From Bacillus sp. AFS006103 (GTDB lineage Bacteria > Bacillota > Bacilli > Bacillales > Cytobacillaceae), in assembly GCA_002559145.1 (NCBI GenBank), contig NTXX01000035.1, positions 1 to 40,724 on the forward strand: a stretch of 40,724 nt of DNA, written 5' to 3'. Shown here in pieces: positions 1 to 7,745 of the stretch. The notes below the pieces were generated by a model. That model saw only the letters and a program-made list of their open reading frames with translations. It ran no database searches and was not told where the DNA came from. The position numbers and the translations under genes were made by a program. Each line of letters starts with the position of its first letter. Position 1 is the stretch's first letter.

Positions 1-71
1 GGCGATTCGATGTTGACTTATCGTAGGGCGGATTGCGAAGGACACTAGCCGCTAGGGCGCTGGAGCTGGAC
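1..71 (+). repeat. 3' portion of a dispersed intergenic repeat, cut by the window edge
   Basis: The stretch ends in GGGCGCTGGAGCTGGACAA, which resembles the 3' end of the GC-rich 'GAAAAGCGC...GAGCTGGACAA' type of intergenic repeat that I associate with Bacillus-like genomes. A short version lies at 10613-10647 (- strand) and a 5' portion at 40671-40724. The repeat is more GC-rich than its surroundings. The perfect inverted repeat AATTTTCA/TGAAAATT follows at 72-90. Assignment to one family is by eye; only the short end motifs are shared inside this window. Confidence 0.55.
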
Positions 72-113
72 AATTTTCAAAGTGAAAATTTAAACTTTCT
101 TATTTTGTAACAG

Positions 114-147
114 AGAGGCCGATTCCCCTTAGGGACGGCCTTTTTTT
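114..147 (+). terminator. Rho-independent terminator or attenuator before yvrJ
   Basis: AGGCCG (116-121) pairs with CGGCCT (136-141), the inner TCCC/GGGA extends the stem, and a T-run follows. It closely resembles the terminator behind the DUF2922 gene at 14655-14689, so it may once have ended a similar upstream gene now replaced by the repeat. It lies directly before the yvrJ ribosome binding site, so yvrJ would be read by read-through. Confidence 0.75.
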
Positions 148-168
148 AAAAAAGGGAGGTGAAAAAAA

Positions 169-312
169 GTGGAACAATTGATTCCAATCATCAGCGAGGT
201 TGGTTTTCCTATCGTAGTGACCCTTTATCTGCTTTACCGGATTGAGTCAAAGCTTGATATGGTTGTCACCTCGATTCAGAATCTCCCCGAGCGGATGAAG
301 GAACGGATATAA
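169..312 (+). CDS. yvrJ: YvrJ family small protein
   Basis: A 47-residue product starts at GTG behind a strong AAGGGAGGTG site. It reads EQLIPIISEVGFPIVVTLYL, then a short charged tail (RIESKLDMVV, ending PERMKERI). The hydrophobic N-terminal half (about residues 5-22) and the following YRIE..L pattern match the YvrJ family, a Bacillaceae group of unknown function. These genes usually follow a DUF1659-DUF2922 pair; here such a pair lies 14 kb away and a repeat sits directly upstream instead. The product is probably membrane-associated through its single hydrophobic segment. It is too short to have been detected by ordinary ORF length cut-offs. Confidence 0.8.
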   Translation: MEQLIPIISEVGFPIVVTLYLLYRIESKLDMVVTSIQNLPERMKERI

Positions 313-348
313 TTGCGGAACAACCCCTGACCAAATTGGCGAGGGGGG

Positions 349-553
349 TTCTTTGTTACCCGAAGCTCGCTTGCGATGGGGGTTTGGTCACTTAAGGGCT
401 CTCTTTCTTACCTAAAGCTCGCTACGAATGGGGGTTCGGTCATTTAAAAGCTCTCTTTCTTACCCAAAGCTCGCTGCGAATGAGAGTTCGGTCATTTAAA
501 GGCTCCCTTACTTACCCAAACCGCCATTCATCTGCCCCCTCGGTAACAAAGAA
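349..553. repeat. Three-copy 52-bp tandem repeat framed by 12-bp inverted repeats
   Basis: Units start with TTACC at 356, 408 and 460, each exactly 52 bp, with a partial fourth at 512. They share TTACC.AAAGCTCGCT.CGAA and TTCGGTCATTTAAA with scattered substitutions. The array is flanked by TTCTTTGTTACC (349-360) and its reverse complement GGTAACAAAGAA (542-553). The unit length is not a multiple of three and no ORF is kept, so it is non-coding. It fills most of the gap between yvrJ and the first amidase; I see no gene in 313-669. Confidence 0.85.
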
Positions 554-669
554 AATGTATCGTTGGTGTAATCGAACCACCAAAATACCGTGACAAGCAC
601 CTGCACATGTTTGTCCATAGTCACATAACATGTATATATAATCAATTTTTTAGAAATGGAGAGGATGAA

Positions 670-1488
670 ATGAAGCTTTATTTAGATCCAGGCCATGGCG
701 GACAAGACCCTGGGGCTCAAGGTCATGGATTGGATGAAAAAGATGTAACATTAGCTATCGCGCTTAAAATACGGTCCATTTTACAAAATGATTATGAGAA
801 CATTAATGTGAAAATGAGTCGGAGCAGTGATACGACAAAGAGCTTAAGTCAGCGATCGAGTGAGGCGAATGCATGGGGGGCAGATTTTTTCTTGGCTATT
901 CACATCAATTCCGGCCCAAGCTCAGCCCTCGGATACGAGGACTATATTTATAGTGGCTTATCTAACACTTCTAAAGCAGCCCAATACCAAGATATTATCC
1001 ATGCCGAAGTTATGAAAGTAAATCAACTGCAAGATCGCGGTCAGAAAAAGGCGAACTTTCACGTATTACGTGAAACAAATATGCCGGCACTCTTATCGGA
1101 AAATGGCTTTATCAGTAATGACCATGACGCCGCACTAATGAAACAATCTTCCTGGATACAAAAAGTAGCACAAGGTCACGTCAACGGAATTGCCAAAGCC
1201 TTTGGCCTGAAACGAAAGCCCACTGAGCCTCCGAAACCTGATAATCCAGATTCCGGTACGCTATTCAAAGTCATTGCCGGTTCCTTCAAATCGAAAGAAA
1301 ATGCCGACGAGCGAGTAGACCAACTGAAGTCAAAAGGCATCGAATCATTCGTTGATACCACAAAAATTTCTGGTGAAACATGGTACCGAGTCCAAGCAGG
1401 TGCCTTCTCCAGCCGAGAAAATGCCGAAGACCGCCTAGATGAAGTAAAAAAGGCCGGCATCAAAGACGCCTTCCTTGTTGCGGAATGA
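670..1488 (+). CDS. cwlC: CwlC-like N-acetylmuramoyl-L-alanine amidase with SPOR domain
   Basis: The 272-residue enzyme cleaves the amide bond between MurNAc and L-alanine in peptidoglycan. Residues 1-180 form an Amidase_3 zinc domain with the expected ligands and catalytic Glu: H9 (DPGHGG), E23, H78 (LAIHINS) and E144 (LSENGF). A short Pro-rich linker is followed by a SPOR peptidoglycan-binding domain (about 197-270) built of two similar halves, FKVIAGSFKSKENA and YRVQAGAFSSRENA. There is no signal peptide, as in B. subtilis CwlC, which acts in mother-cell lysis late in sporulation. The ATG at 670 was chosen because GGAGAGG lies just before it; an ATG at 607 in frame lacks a site. The next gene is a diverged duplicate. 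The sporulation role is inferred from family resemblance. Confidence 0.9.
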   Translation: MKLYLDPGHGGQDPGAQGHGLDEKDVTLAIALKIRSILQNDYENINVKMSRSSDTTKSLSQRSSEANAWGADFFLAIHINSGPSSALGYEDYIYSGLSNTSKAAQYQDIIHAEVMKVNQLQDRGQKKANFHVLRETNMPALLSENGFISNDHDAALMKQSSWIQKVAQGHVNGIAKAFGLKRKPTEPPKPDNPDSGTLFKVIAGSFKSKENADERVDQLKSKGIESFVDTTKISGETWYRVQAGAFSSRENAEDRLDEVKKAGIKDAFLVAE

Positions 1489-1512
1489 GCAAGTATTTAA
1501 AGTGAATATTAT

Positions 1513-1525
1513 GGTGTCAGGCACC
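1513..1525. repeat. Short GGTGTCAGGCACC hairpin motif
   Basis: GGTG and CACC can pair around TCAGG. The exact reverse complement occurs at 5464-5476, also just outside a gene end. Both copies are intergenic, so this is a small dispersed motif rather than coding sequence. Confidence 0.5.
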
Positions 1526-1566
1526 ACTCATGTACACATGACCGCTCCAAAAGGACACCCCCTTCC

Positions 1567-1608
1567 AAAAGACCTCCTACCTATCAATAAAAAGAGGGGG
1601 TCTTTTGT
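1567..1608 (+). terminator. Rho-independent terminator after the first amidase
   Basis: AAAAGACCTCCT (1567-1578) pairs with AGGGGGTCTTTT (1595-1606) over 12 bp with one G-U pair. The T-rich end continues into TTTTGTATGG. It separates the two amidase genes into distinct transcripts. Confidence 0.8.
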
Positions 1609-1643
1609 ATGGTTTTTCATGTTTAGCGAGTCAGATAGAGTCC

Positions 1644-1668
1644 ACGAGATTGGGTTTACCATATGATA
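1644..1668 (+). promoter_or_regulatory. Possible sigma-K-type promoter for the second amidase
   Basis: CATATGATA (1660-1668) matches the sigma-K -10 pattern CATANNNTA, and an AC lies 14 bases upstream (1644-1645). The spacing is slightly short. The motif was looked for because CwlC homologues are mother-cell genes, so the support is weak. Confidence 0.3.
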
Positions 1669-1705
1669 TAGTTGAACGTATTTTAAAAGAAATGGAGGGG
1701 TAAGT

Positions 1706-3217
1706 ATGAAGCTGTATTTAGACCCAGGTCATGGCGGAGAAGATCCCGGCGCCCAAGATAATGGGCTGAATGAAAAAGATATTACCTTAGCAATTGCGCT
1801 TAAAATACGAACGATCATCCTAAAGGATTATGAAAATGTTCAAGTAAAGATGAGTCGTACAAGCGATACCACCAAAAGCTTAGCCCTGCGCTCAAGTGAC
1901 GCTAACGACTGGGACGCAGACTTTTTCCTGGCTATTCACATCAACTCTGCTGACAATTCCGCCCAAGGATATGAGGATTATATTTACGACGGGTTATCTG
2001 ATTCAAGTAAAGCTGCAAAATACCAAGATATCATCCATAGTGAAGTTATTAAGGTAAATCAACTGAAGGACCGCGGACAAAAAAAGGCCAATTTTCATGT
2101 AATCAGGGAAACCAAAATGCCGTCACTCCTAACGGAAAACGGCTTTATCAGCAATAAACACGATGCCGAACTGTTGAAGGATTCTTCCTGGCAGCTAAAA
2201 GTCGCCCAGGGTCATGTCAACGGAATAGCCAAGGCCTTTAATCTAAAACGTAAAGTGACGAAGGAAACTCCGAAAACAACGACAACACCCAAAACAACTC
2301 AAACCACGACAAAAACAGTCTATACGGTCTATGTAGGCTCCTATAAATCGAAAGAAAATGCAAAAGACAGGGTCGCAGAATTAAAGAAAAAGAGCATTAA
2401 ATCAGCGATCGTTTCTACAAAAATATCGGGGGCCACCTGGTACCGAGTAAAAGTTGCATCCTATACAACCAACGTCAAGGCAGAAAAGCGCCTCAAGGCA
2501 ATTGAAAAATTAGGATACGATGATGCATTTATTATTACTGAAAAAACAAGTACAACGACAACTAAATCAGTCACCCAAAAACCTGCAGCCAACACCACTA
2601 AAACGACAACAGCAAAACCTGCGGCTAGCACCAGTAAACCAGCGACGGCAAATCCCACCACTAGCACGAATTCAAACACAAGTCCTATCCCAAGCAATAG
2701 TCCAAAAGAAGCACCAATCATAGCGGATCCGGGCCTGTTTACCATTTTAGGACCGACTTTCCTATCACCGGAACAGATGGATCAATTTGTGAAAAAGGTC
2801 AACCCTAACGCACCGGAATTAGGTCAACTTTATCAAACTTACGGGAATTACTACGGGATTAGAGGGGATGTCGCCTTTGCACAAGCCATCCACGAAACAG
2901 ACTATTTTCGGTTTACCGGAGTCGTTAATCCCGGACAGAAAAACTATGCAGGAATTGGAGCAACTGGAGGAGATACGCGCGGGGCAAGCTTTAAAAATGA
3001 GGAAGAAGGTATCCTTGCCCAGCTTCAGCACCTGTATGCATATGCCACAACGAAGCCACTGCCCAATCAATTTCCATTAGTTGACCCCCGCTTTCAACTT
3101 GTCGACAGAGGTTCTGCTCCCACATGGACTGCTTTAAACGGAAAATGGGCTGTTCCAGGTACCACCTACGGACAAATGATTTTAAACCTCTATGAACAAA
3201 TGATCCATGCTGGATAA
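1706..3217 (+). CDS. Bifunctional autolysin: CwlC-like amidase, SPOR, glucosaminidase-like domain
   Basis: A 503-residue enlarged duplicate of the preceding gene. Residues 1-182 are an Amidase_3 domain with the same metal and catalytic residues (H9, E23, H78, E144). Residues about 205-279 are a SPOR domain. Residues about 280-340 are a Thr/Ala/Pro/Ser-rich linker with repeated TTT, KPAA and TSTN motifs. Residues about 350-503 resemble glucosaminidase domains: QAIHETDYF holds a likely catalytic Glu, followed by NYAGIGATGG and LNGKWAVPG. The protein could therefore cut both stem-peptide and glycan bonds. It lacks a signal peptide, like its neighbour, so release by cell lysis during sporulation is the simplest model. 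GGAGGGG precedes the ATG. Which glycosidic bond the C-terminal domain cuts cannot be told from sequence. Confidence 0.85.
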   Translation: MKLYLDPGHGGEDPGAQDNGLNEKDITLAIALKIRTIILKDYENVQVKMSRTSDTTKSLALRSSDANDWDADFFLAIHINSADNSAQGYEDYIYDGLSDSSKAAKYQDIIHSEVIKVNQLKDRGQKKANFHVIRETKMPSLLTENGFISNKHDAELLKDSSWQLKVAQGHVNGIAKAFNLKRKVTKETPKTTTTPKTTQTTTKTVYTVYVGSYKSKENAKDRVAELKKKSIKSAIVSTKISGATWYRVKVASYTTNVKAEKRLKAIEKLGYDDAFIITEKTSTTTTKSVTQKPAANTTKTTTAKPAASTSKPATANPTTSTNSNTSPIPSNSPKEAPIIADPGLFTILGPTFLSPEQMDQFVKKVNPNAPELGQLYQTYGNYYGIRGDVAFAQAIHETDYFRFTGVVNPGQKNYAGIGATGGDTRGASFKNEEEGILAQLQHLYAYATTKPLPNQFPLVDPRFQLVDRGSAPTWTALNGKWAVPGTTYGQMILNLYEQMIHAG

Positions 3218-3317
3218 TGAATCGCAGGAGTCTACACGTAGTTCCTCTCTCCTTCCCAATGATTTTTGGAAATTGAAACCGATACTCTTTAACTAAGATA
3301 TGAACTAAATAATAAGG

Positions 3318-3340
3318 GCCCTCACAAAAGATGTGAGGGC
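3318..3340. terminator. Hairpin between convergent genes
   Basis: GCCCTCACA (3318-3326) and TGTGAGGGC (3332-3340) form a perfect 9-bp stem with a 5-base loop. It lies between the amidase (+) and the last SIS gene (-). Neither side has a long T-run, so it may be a weak bidirectional terminator. Confidence 0.6.
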
Positions 3341-3362
3341 TGCACTCAATCCATTGATACTA

Positions 3363-4376
3363 TCAAAAGGGTACCTTTTTGTAATATCTTCTTGTCGTCA
3401 GCGGATGCTTTCTTTGCTCTTCCAAGTGGCAGCTGACTCTCTCAAGCAAGGCCGCAAAAACAATCGGAGAAATAAGACTTCTCAACCCATTAGAAATACC
3501 CTCTAATCGATAATCTTTCGTATCAAAAACAGTTAATTCCTTCGAGTAATGTTCAGCAAAACGCTCGACTCTTTCCGTAAGTGGACGGGTCAAATCCTCA
3601 CCTTTTAAGAGGATAATGCTCGTATCCTCTTCTACTAATTCCAATGTACCATGGAAAAAATCGGATGCATGAACCGGACGTGTTTTAATCCATTGCATTT
3701 CCTCTAAAATACACATGCCATAATAATAGGTTTGACCCCAATCGATACCTGCTCCTGAGAGGATATGGTAGGGCGTCTCCTTATGTTTGCAGGCAAACTC
3801 AGCTGCCCGCAGTTCGATTGCTTCTTTCACGGAAAGGAGCGCAGTTGGCAGATGTCTCAATTCATCAACAAATTGTTGATAGTCGGGAAATTCATTTTGC
3901 TTATACAATAAACGGAACACTAGCAAATAGGACTGGATGTAGAACGATTCACAGGAGGTATCATCAGCCGCATAATTCACAAAAGTATAATCGGTTCCAT
4001 TCGCTAACGGTGTCGAGGCATGCCCCACCAAGCTGATCGTTACCGCCCCTTTTTCCTTACAAAATGCAGCCGCCTCCACTGTTTCTTTCGTTGTACCAGA
4101 CAAAGATGGCAAAATAACCAGTGAATGCTCACCCAAGTGCTGATGGCCCATCAACATCAATTCCGAAGAGATTTCTGTAAAAACGGGTAAGGTGGAATAT
4201 GTTTTTAAAATATATTCAGCCGGTTGCATTAGGATGGCCGCACCGCCAGTTCCGACAAAGAATACATTTTCCAATCCGTTCTCTATCAATGAATCAATCA
4301 CCTGATCAAATTCATCCTTAAGAGATAAGGCACCATTTTGGATCGATAAATATCTTTCCACATCAAAGTTATACAC
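3363..4376 (-). CDS. SIS-domain sugar-amine 6-phosphate deglycase, FrlB-like paralogue 3
   Basis: A 337-residue SIS-fold protein of the FrlB/FraB type, expected to split a phosphorylated Amadori or related compound into hexose 6-phosphate and amine. The SIS phosphate-binding pattern VFFVGTGGAA is near residue 40, and LSGTTKETVEAA near 110. EEMQWIKTRPVHASDFFHG carries the Glu and, 16 residues on, the His that correspond to the catalytic pair reported for FraB. The C-terminal HPLTTRRYYKK is typical. It is closest to the gene just upstream (4389-5402) and less like FrlB at 5481. The GTG start follows AGGAGG with 8 bases between. It is the last gene of the operon. The exact substrate is unknown. 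Confidence 0.8.
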   Translation of the reverse strand: MYNFDVERYLSIQNGALSLKDEFDQVIDSLIENGLENVFFVGTGGAAILMQPAEYILKTYSTLPVFTEISSELMLMGHQHLGEHSLVILPSLSGTTKETVEAAAFCKEKGAVTISLVGHASTPLANGTDYTFVNYAADDTSCESFYIQSYLLVFRLLYKQNEFPDYQQFVDELRHLPTALLSVKEAIELRAAEFACKHKETPYHILSGAGIDWGQTYYYGMCILEEMQWIKTRPVHASDFFHGTLELVEEDTSIILLKGEDLTRPLTERVERFAEHYSKELTVFDTKDYRLEGISNGLRSLISPIVFAALLERVSCHLEEQRKHPLTTRRYYKKVPF

Positions 4377-4388
4377 TCACGCCGCCTC

Positions 4389-5402
4389 CTAATAAGCCAT
4401 TTTACGGTAATATCTGCGGATTTCTAACGGATGATTTCTTTCACGCTCAAGGTAGACACTGATTCGGCCAGTCAGTGCCCAGTTCAGGCAGACAGCAAAG
4501 TGCTTTCTGAATTCCTCACTGATTCCATCCAAACGGTAATCCTTTGTATCCAATATGAACAATTCCTTAGTAATATTTTCTGCGAATCGTTCCACACGTT
4601 CCACCAATGGACGAGTTTCATCTTCGCCTTTGAATAAAATTACACTTGTATCCTCCTCCACCAGTTCAAGCGTGCCGTGGAAGAACTCAGCGGCGTGAAT
4701 GGATTTCGACCTAATCCATTGCATTTCCTCTAGGATACACATGGCGTAGGAATAGGTATTGCCCCAAAGGTTCCCGGCCCCAACCAGCATGTGGTAGTCG
4801 GTATTCTTGTGCTTTATTGCAAATTGCTCCGCTTGGGAGTCAAACTGCTCTAACGCATCGACCATCCCTTGTGGTAAAAGGGCAATTTCTTTCGCAAACT
4901 GATCATATTGCGGGAATTCATCATTGTTATAAATAAAGCGAAACGTAAGCAGCTGTAAGTGAATAAAGAAGGTATCAAACGAATGCTTCTCATGACCAGT
5001 AGAGATGCAATACTCCACCGTCTCAGCCAATGGGGTGCCTTGTTCAGCTACTAGTCCTATGGTTGTGGCTCCTTTGCTCTTGCAGAACTCAGCAGCGGCT
5101 ACTGTTTCTTTTGTGGTTCCCGTAACAGAAGCAAAGATACAAACAGAATCTTTGGTCAAGTGGCGATTATTCATTACTAGCAGCTCAGCCGCAATCTCTG
5201 CATGAACCTCCAGCGAGGAATTGGACTTAAAAATATACTCATATGGATACATCATCGCAATCGTTCCACCGGAACCAATTAAGAATATGTTTTTAAATCC
5301 TTTAGCCGAAATTTCATCCACAATCTTCTCTATTTCCTCTCTCTTCGCTATTGCCTCTTTCCCAACCAATTGCAAAAATAAATCCGCATCAAATTTTAAC
5401 AT
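4389..5402 (-). CDS. SIS-domain sugar-amine 6-phosphate deglycase, FrlB-like paralogue 2
   Basis: A 337-residue FrlB/FraB-type SIS protein. IFLIGSGGTIAMMYPYEY holds the phosphate-binding loop and VTGTTKETVAAAEF the second SIS motif. EEMQWIRSKSIHAAEFFHG keeps the Glu/His pair at 16-residue spacing, and HPLEIRRYYRKMAY ends the protein. It shares long blocks with the downstream paralogue (LELVEEDTS, KGED.TRPL.ERVERFAE), so the two arose by duplication. ATG at 5402 is preferred over an upstream TTG because GGAGGT lies 8 bases before it. It sits 12 bp before the next gene and 75 bp after frlB. A distinct substrate, such as another fructosamine or glucosamine adduct, is inferred from the retained duplication. 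Confidence 0.82.
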   Translation of the reverse strand: MLKFDADLFLQLVGKEAIAKREEIEKIVDEISAKGFKNIFLIGSGGTIAMMYPYEYIFKSNSSLEVHAEIAAELLVMNNRHLTKDSVCIFASVTGTTKETVAAAEFCKSKGATTIGLVAEQGTPLAETVEYCISTGHEKHSFDTFFIHLQLLTFRFIYNNDEFPQYDQFAKEIALLPQGMVDALEQFDSQAEQFAIKHKNTDYHMLVGAGNLWGNTYSYAMCILEEMQWIRSKSIHAAEFFHGTLELVEEDTSVILFKGEDETRPLVERVERFAENITKELFILDTKDYRLDGISEEFRKHFAVCLNWALTGRISVYLERERNHPLEIRRYYRKMAY

Positions 5403-5463
5403 CAAAAATTACCTCCAAATTCATAATTTAATTATTGAGACTATCATTGATAAAAACACAGTT

Positions 5464-5476
5464 GGTGCCTGACACC
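5464..5476. repeat. Short GGTGCCTGACACC hairpin motif
   Basis: Exact reverse complement of the motif at 1513-1525, here followed on the + strand by TTTTTT and lying just past the frlB stop codon. It may act as a weak hairpin between frlB and the two SIS paralogues. Confidence 0.5.
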
Positions 5477-5480
5477 TTTT

Positions 5481-6446
5481 TTAGTAAGGTACTTTCCACA
5501 TATATCTTCTTGTGCTTAGTGGATGGTTGCGGGCTGTCGCTAATTCTTCTGCGTATTGGCGCAGAATGGTTTGCAGAACGAGTGGGGCAATGTAGCCTTT
5601 GACACTTTCGGCTACACCTGTTAGGTCAAATTCCTTTGCATCAAGGACAACTACCCTTTCTCCATATTTTTGAGTGAATTCTAATGAGCGTTCTTCTAAT
5701 GGACGCGTCTCGTCTAAACCTAATAATTGAATCACTGGCACGTCTTTATTCAAGACTTCAAATGGCCCGTGGAAATATTCGCCGGCATGGAGGGCATGGG
5801 AATGAATCCACTGCATTTCCATCAGCAAGCAAATCGCGAACCAATATGCAATTCCATAATTGGCGCCGCTTGCCATCGTGTAAATCACTTTTTCATCTTT
5901 ATAGGATTGGGCAAATCCCTTTGCCTGATTTAAATACTTTGCCTTCTCCTGGACTAATATTGGGTCTAAATTTTCTAAAGACGAAATGATATCGGAAAAC
6001 TTCTCATTCCCTTCCTTAGTTGCAAGAAGACCAAAAACAAGTTCTAGCATCACAGCCGGAGACTCATTCACATACTTCGCTTCTTGCCCATCCTCATAAA
6101 CAATGACATATTCAGAAGCTTGGGCAAGCGGCGATTGGGAATCAAAGGTTAACGAGACAGTAATTGCGCCTTTTCCCCTTGCAAACCGGGCAGCCTCAAC
6201 CGTCTCCGGTGTTTTTCCATAGTGGGAGCACAAAATCACCAGCGACTTTTCATTAAGTTTCCGTGGGTTACGATGGATAAACTCATTTGAACTATACAGG
6301 TCCGAATCAATGGTTTCACTTTCCCGGTCTAATACATATTTGCTTGCATACATGAGAGAAGATGAGCCTCCGCATCCTACGAAATAGACACGATCAATGT
6401 CCCTTTCTTTAAACACATCCAAAGCCTTTTGTACGTCTGTTAACAT
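5481..6446 (-). CDS. frlB: Fructosamine 6-phosphate deglycase FrlB
   Basis: A 321-residue SIS-domain enzyme that converts fructosamine 6-phosphates, such as fructoselysine 6-phosphate, to glucose 6-phosphate and the free amine. It shares long stretches with B. subtilis FrlB (YurP), including VGCGGSSSLMYASKYVLDRE, VILCSHYGKTPETVEAARFA, MEMQWIHSHALHAGEYFHGP and NHPLSTRRYMWKV. The Glu of MEMQ and the His of FHGP are 16 residues apart, matching the catalytic pair reported for FraB. A GAGGAGG site precedes the ATG, and the MFS gene ends 12 bp upstream. Of the three SIS genes in the operon this is the one that clearly matches FrlB. Confidence 0.92.
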   Translation of the reverse strand: MLTDVQKALDVFKERDIDRVYFVGCGGSSSLMYASKYVLDRESETIDSDLYSSNEFIHRNPRKLNEKSLVILCSHYGKTPETVEAARFARGKGAITVSLTFDSQSPLAQASEYVIVYEDGQEAKYVNESPAVMLELVFGLLATKEGNEKFSDIISSLENLDPILVQEKAKYLNQAKGFAQSYKDEKVIYTMASGANYGIAYWFAICLLMEMQWIHSHALHAGEYFHGPFEVLNKDVPVIQLLGLDETRPLEERSLEFTQKYGERVVVLDAKEFDLTGVAESVKGYIAPLVLQTILRQYAEELATARNHPLSTRRYMWKVPY

Positions 6447-6458
6447 TTTTATCCTCCT

Positions 6459-7685
6459 CTATTTATTGACTTTTAACGTTGAAACTTCTTTTTGGCTATA
6501 TTGGAGCCTTTGAAATGTTCCAAAACAAATCAAGGCAAATCCACAAATAAAAATACATGCATACAGCAGTACCAACGTCCCAAATTCATCGTAGAGCAGT
6601 CCGCCCAGTAAGGGCCCAATGGTTCTCCCCACATTGGCTGCACCGCTCACTATACCTTGGTACATCCCTCTTCTATCAAGGGGTGCCAGTCGATCCGCAA
6701 TCGCTGGCACGGCCGGAAAAATGAGGATTTCTCCGATCGTCATAATCACCATTCCCATTACAAAACCGCCATACGAATGGCTGAATGACAGGAGAGCAAA
6801 GGTGGCCATAAAAAAGAATACACCTGATAGAAGCTGCCACTTCACCGGACTTTTCATCCGGGACATTAACCATTGGATCAAGGGCTGCCCCAATAAGATG
6901 AGCAGACCATTGATGGTCCATAAAGCACTGTACGCTGACAACGAAAATCCTAACTGGTGCATATAGTTAGAAATACTCGTTTGCCATTGGATATAGGTAA
7001 TCCAGCAAAACATAAATCCTAAACAAAGAATCATTAAGGAATGAAAGCTTTGCAGCGGGGGCCGCGCTTCTTTTATCGGCCTCATGAATGAATCCTTCCT
7101 TTCCCTGACCTGACCAAAATCGCGGTCAGGCTCCTCCAGTGCGAACCAAACGATGAAGATAAAGAGGAGATAGGTGAACCCATTGACCCAAAAGACGTAT
7201 TGAAAGGAAAATTGAGCTACCACGCCGCCTAAAGCGGTACCTACGGCCACACCGAAATTAAGAACAAGATAAATGAGATTAAAGCTTTTTCTGCCGCCTT
7301 CCTTCCAAACAACCCCGGCCAGTGCATAAATAGGAGGAAAAATGGTGCCAATTCCTAATCCAAGCAGGATCATCATGAAGATATAGATTGGCCAAGACAT
7401 ACCCATTGAAATAATGAAAATAAAACAAGCAGATGACAGGACCGCAAGAAGAAGGGTTCGCTTCCCGCGAATGCGATCATACAAGTAACCGCCAAGGAAG
7501 CTTCCAACAATTTCAGCTGCGGAGTGAAGCATTAATACAAATCCTGCTTCCGACAGTGTCTTTCCCATCGCTTGGGTCATGTAAATGGTATGCAAGGGCC
7601 AAAGAAACGCCATACCTATCGAATTGACCAACATTGCGATTAACAACACTTTTAAATCCTTGGGATAACTCCTCCAAATCGACAT
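6459..7685 (-). CDS. MFS transporter of the fructosamine operon
   Basis: A 408-residue, roughly 12-helix major facilitator protein of the drug:H+ antiporter-like group. The motif A region between helices 2 and 3 reads GGYLYDRIRGKR. The ATG at 7685 (MSIWRSYPK) is preferred to an upstream in-frame ATG at 7742 because AAAGGAGT lies 8 bases before it. It sits between the FrlC-like epimerase and frlB. B. subtilis frl operons have no MFS gene, so it may export a product amine or import an alternative substrate; neither can be decided from sequence. Efflux of toxic intermediates is a further possibility. Confidence 0.8.
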   Translation of the reverse strand: MSIWRSYPKDLKVLLIAMLVNSIGMAFLWPLHTIYMTQAMGKTLSEAGFVLMLHSAAEIVGSFLGGYLYDRIRGKRTLLLAVLSSACFIFIISMGMSWPIYIFMMILLGLGIGTIFPPIYALAGVVWKEGGRKSFNLIYLVLNFGVAVGTALGGVVAQFSFQYVFWVNGFTYLLFIFIVWFALEEPDRDFGQVRERKDSFMRPIKEARPPLQSFHSLMILCLGFMFCWITYIQWQTSISNYMHQLGFSLSAYSALWTINGLLILLGQPLIQWLMSRMKSPVKWQLLSGVFFFMATFALLSFSHSYGGFVMGMVIMTIGEILIFPAVPAIADRLAPLDRRGMYQGIVSGAANVGRTIGPLLGGLLYDEFGTLVLLYACIFICGFALICFGTFQRLQYSQKEVSTLKVNK

Positions 7686-7745
7686 AGGATAAAACTCCTT
7701 TATATCACTGAATTTGTCACCCTTATCCAAACACCCCCCCATCCT

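Noticed and set aside
356..541. CRISPR array
   Set aside because: The 52-bp units are contiguous tandem copies without unique spacers, and no cas genes are nearby.
1475..1666. 63-residue open frame behind the first amidase
   Set aside because: It spans the terminator hairpin, lacks a ribosome site and resembles no family.
2461..3080. Open frames on both strands inside the second amidase
   Set aside because: They are produced by the repetitive Thr/Ala-rich linker and have no start signals.
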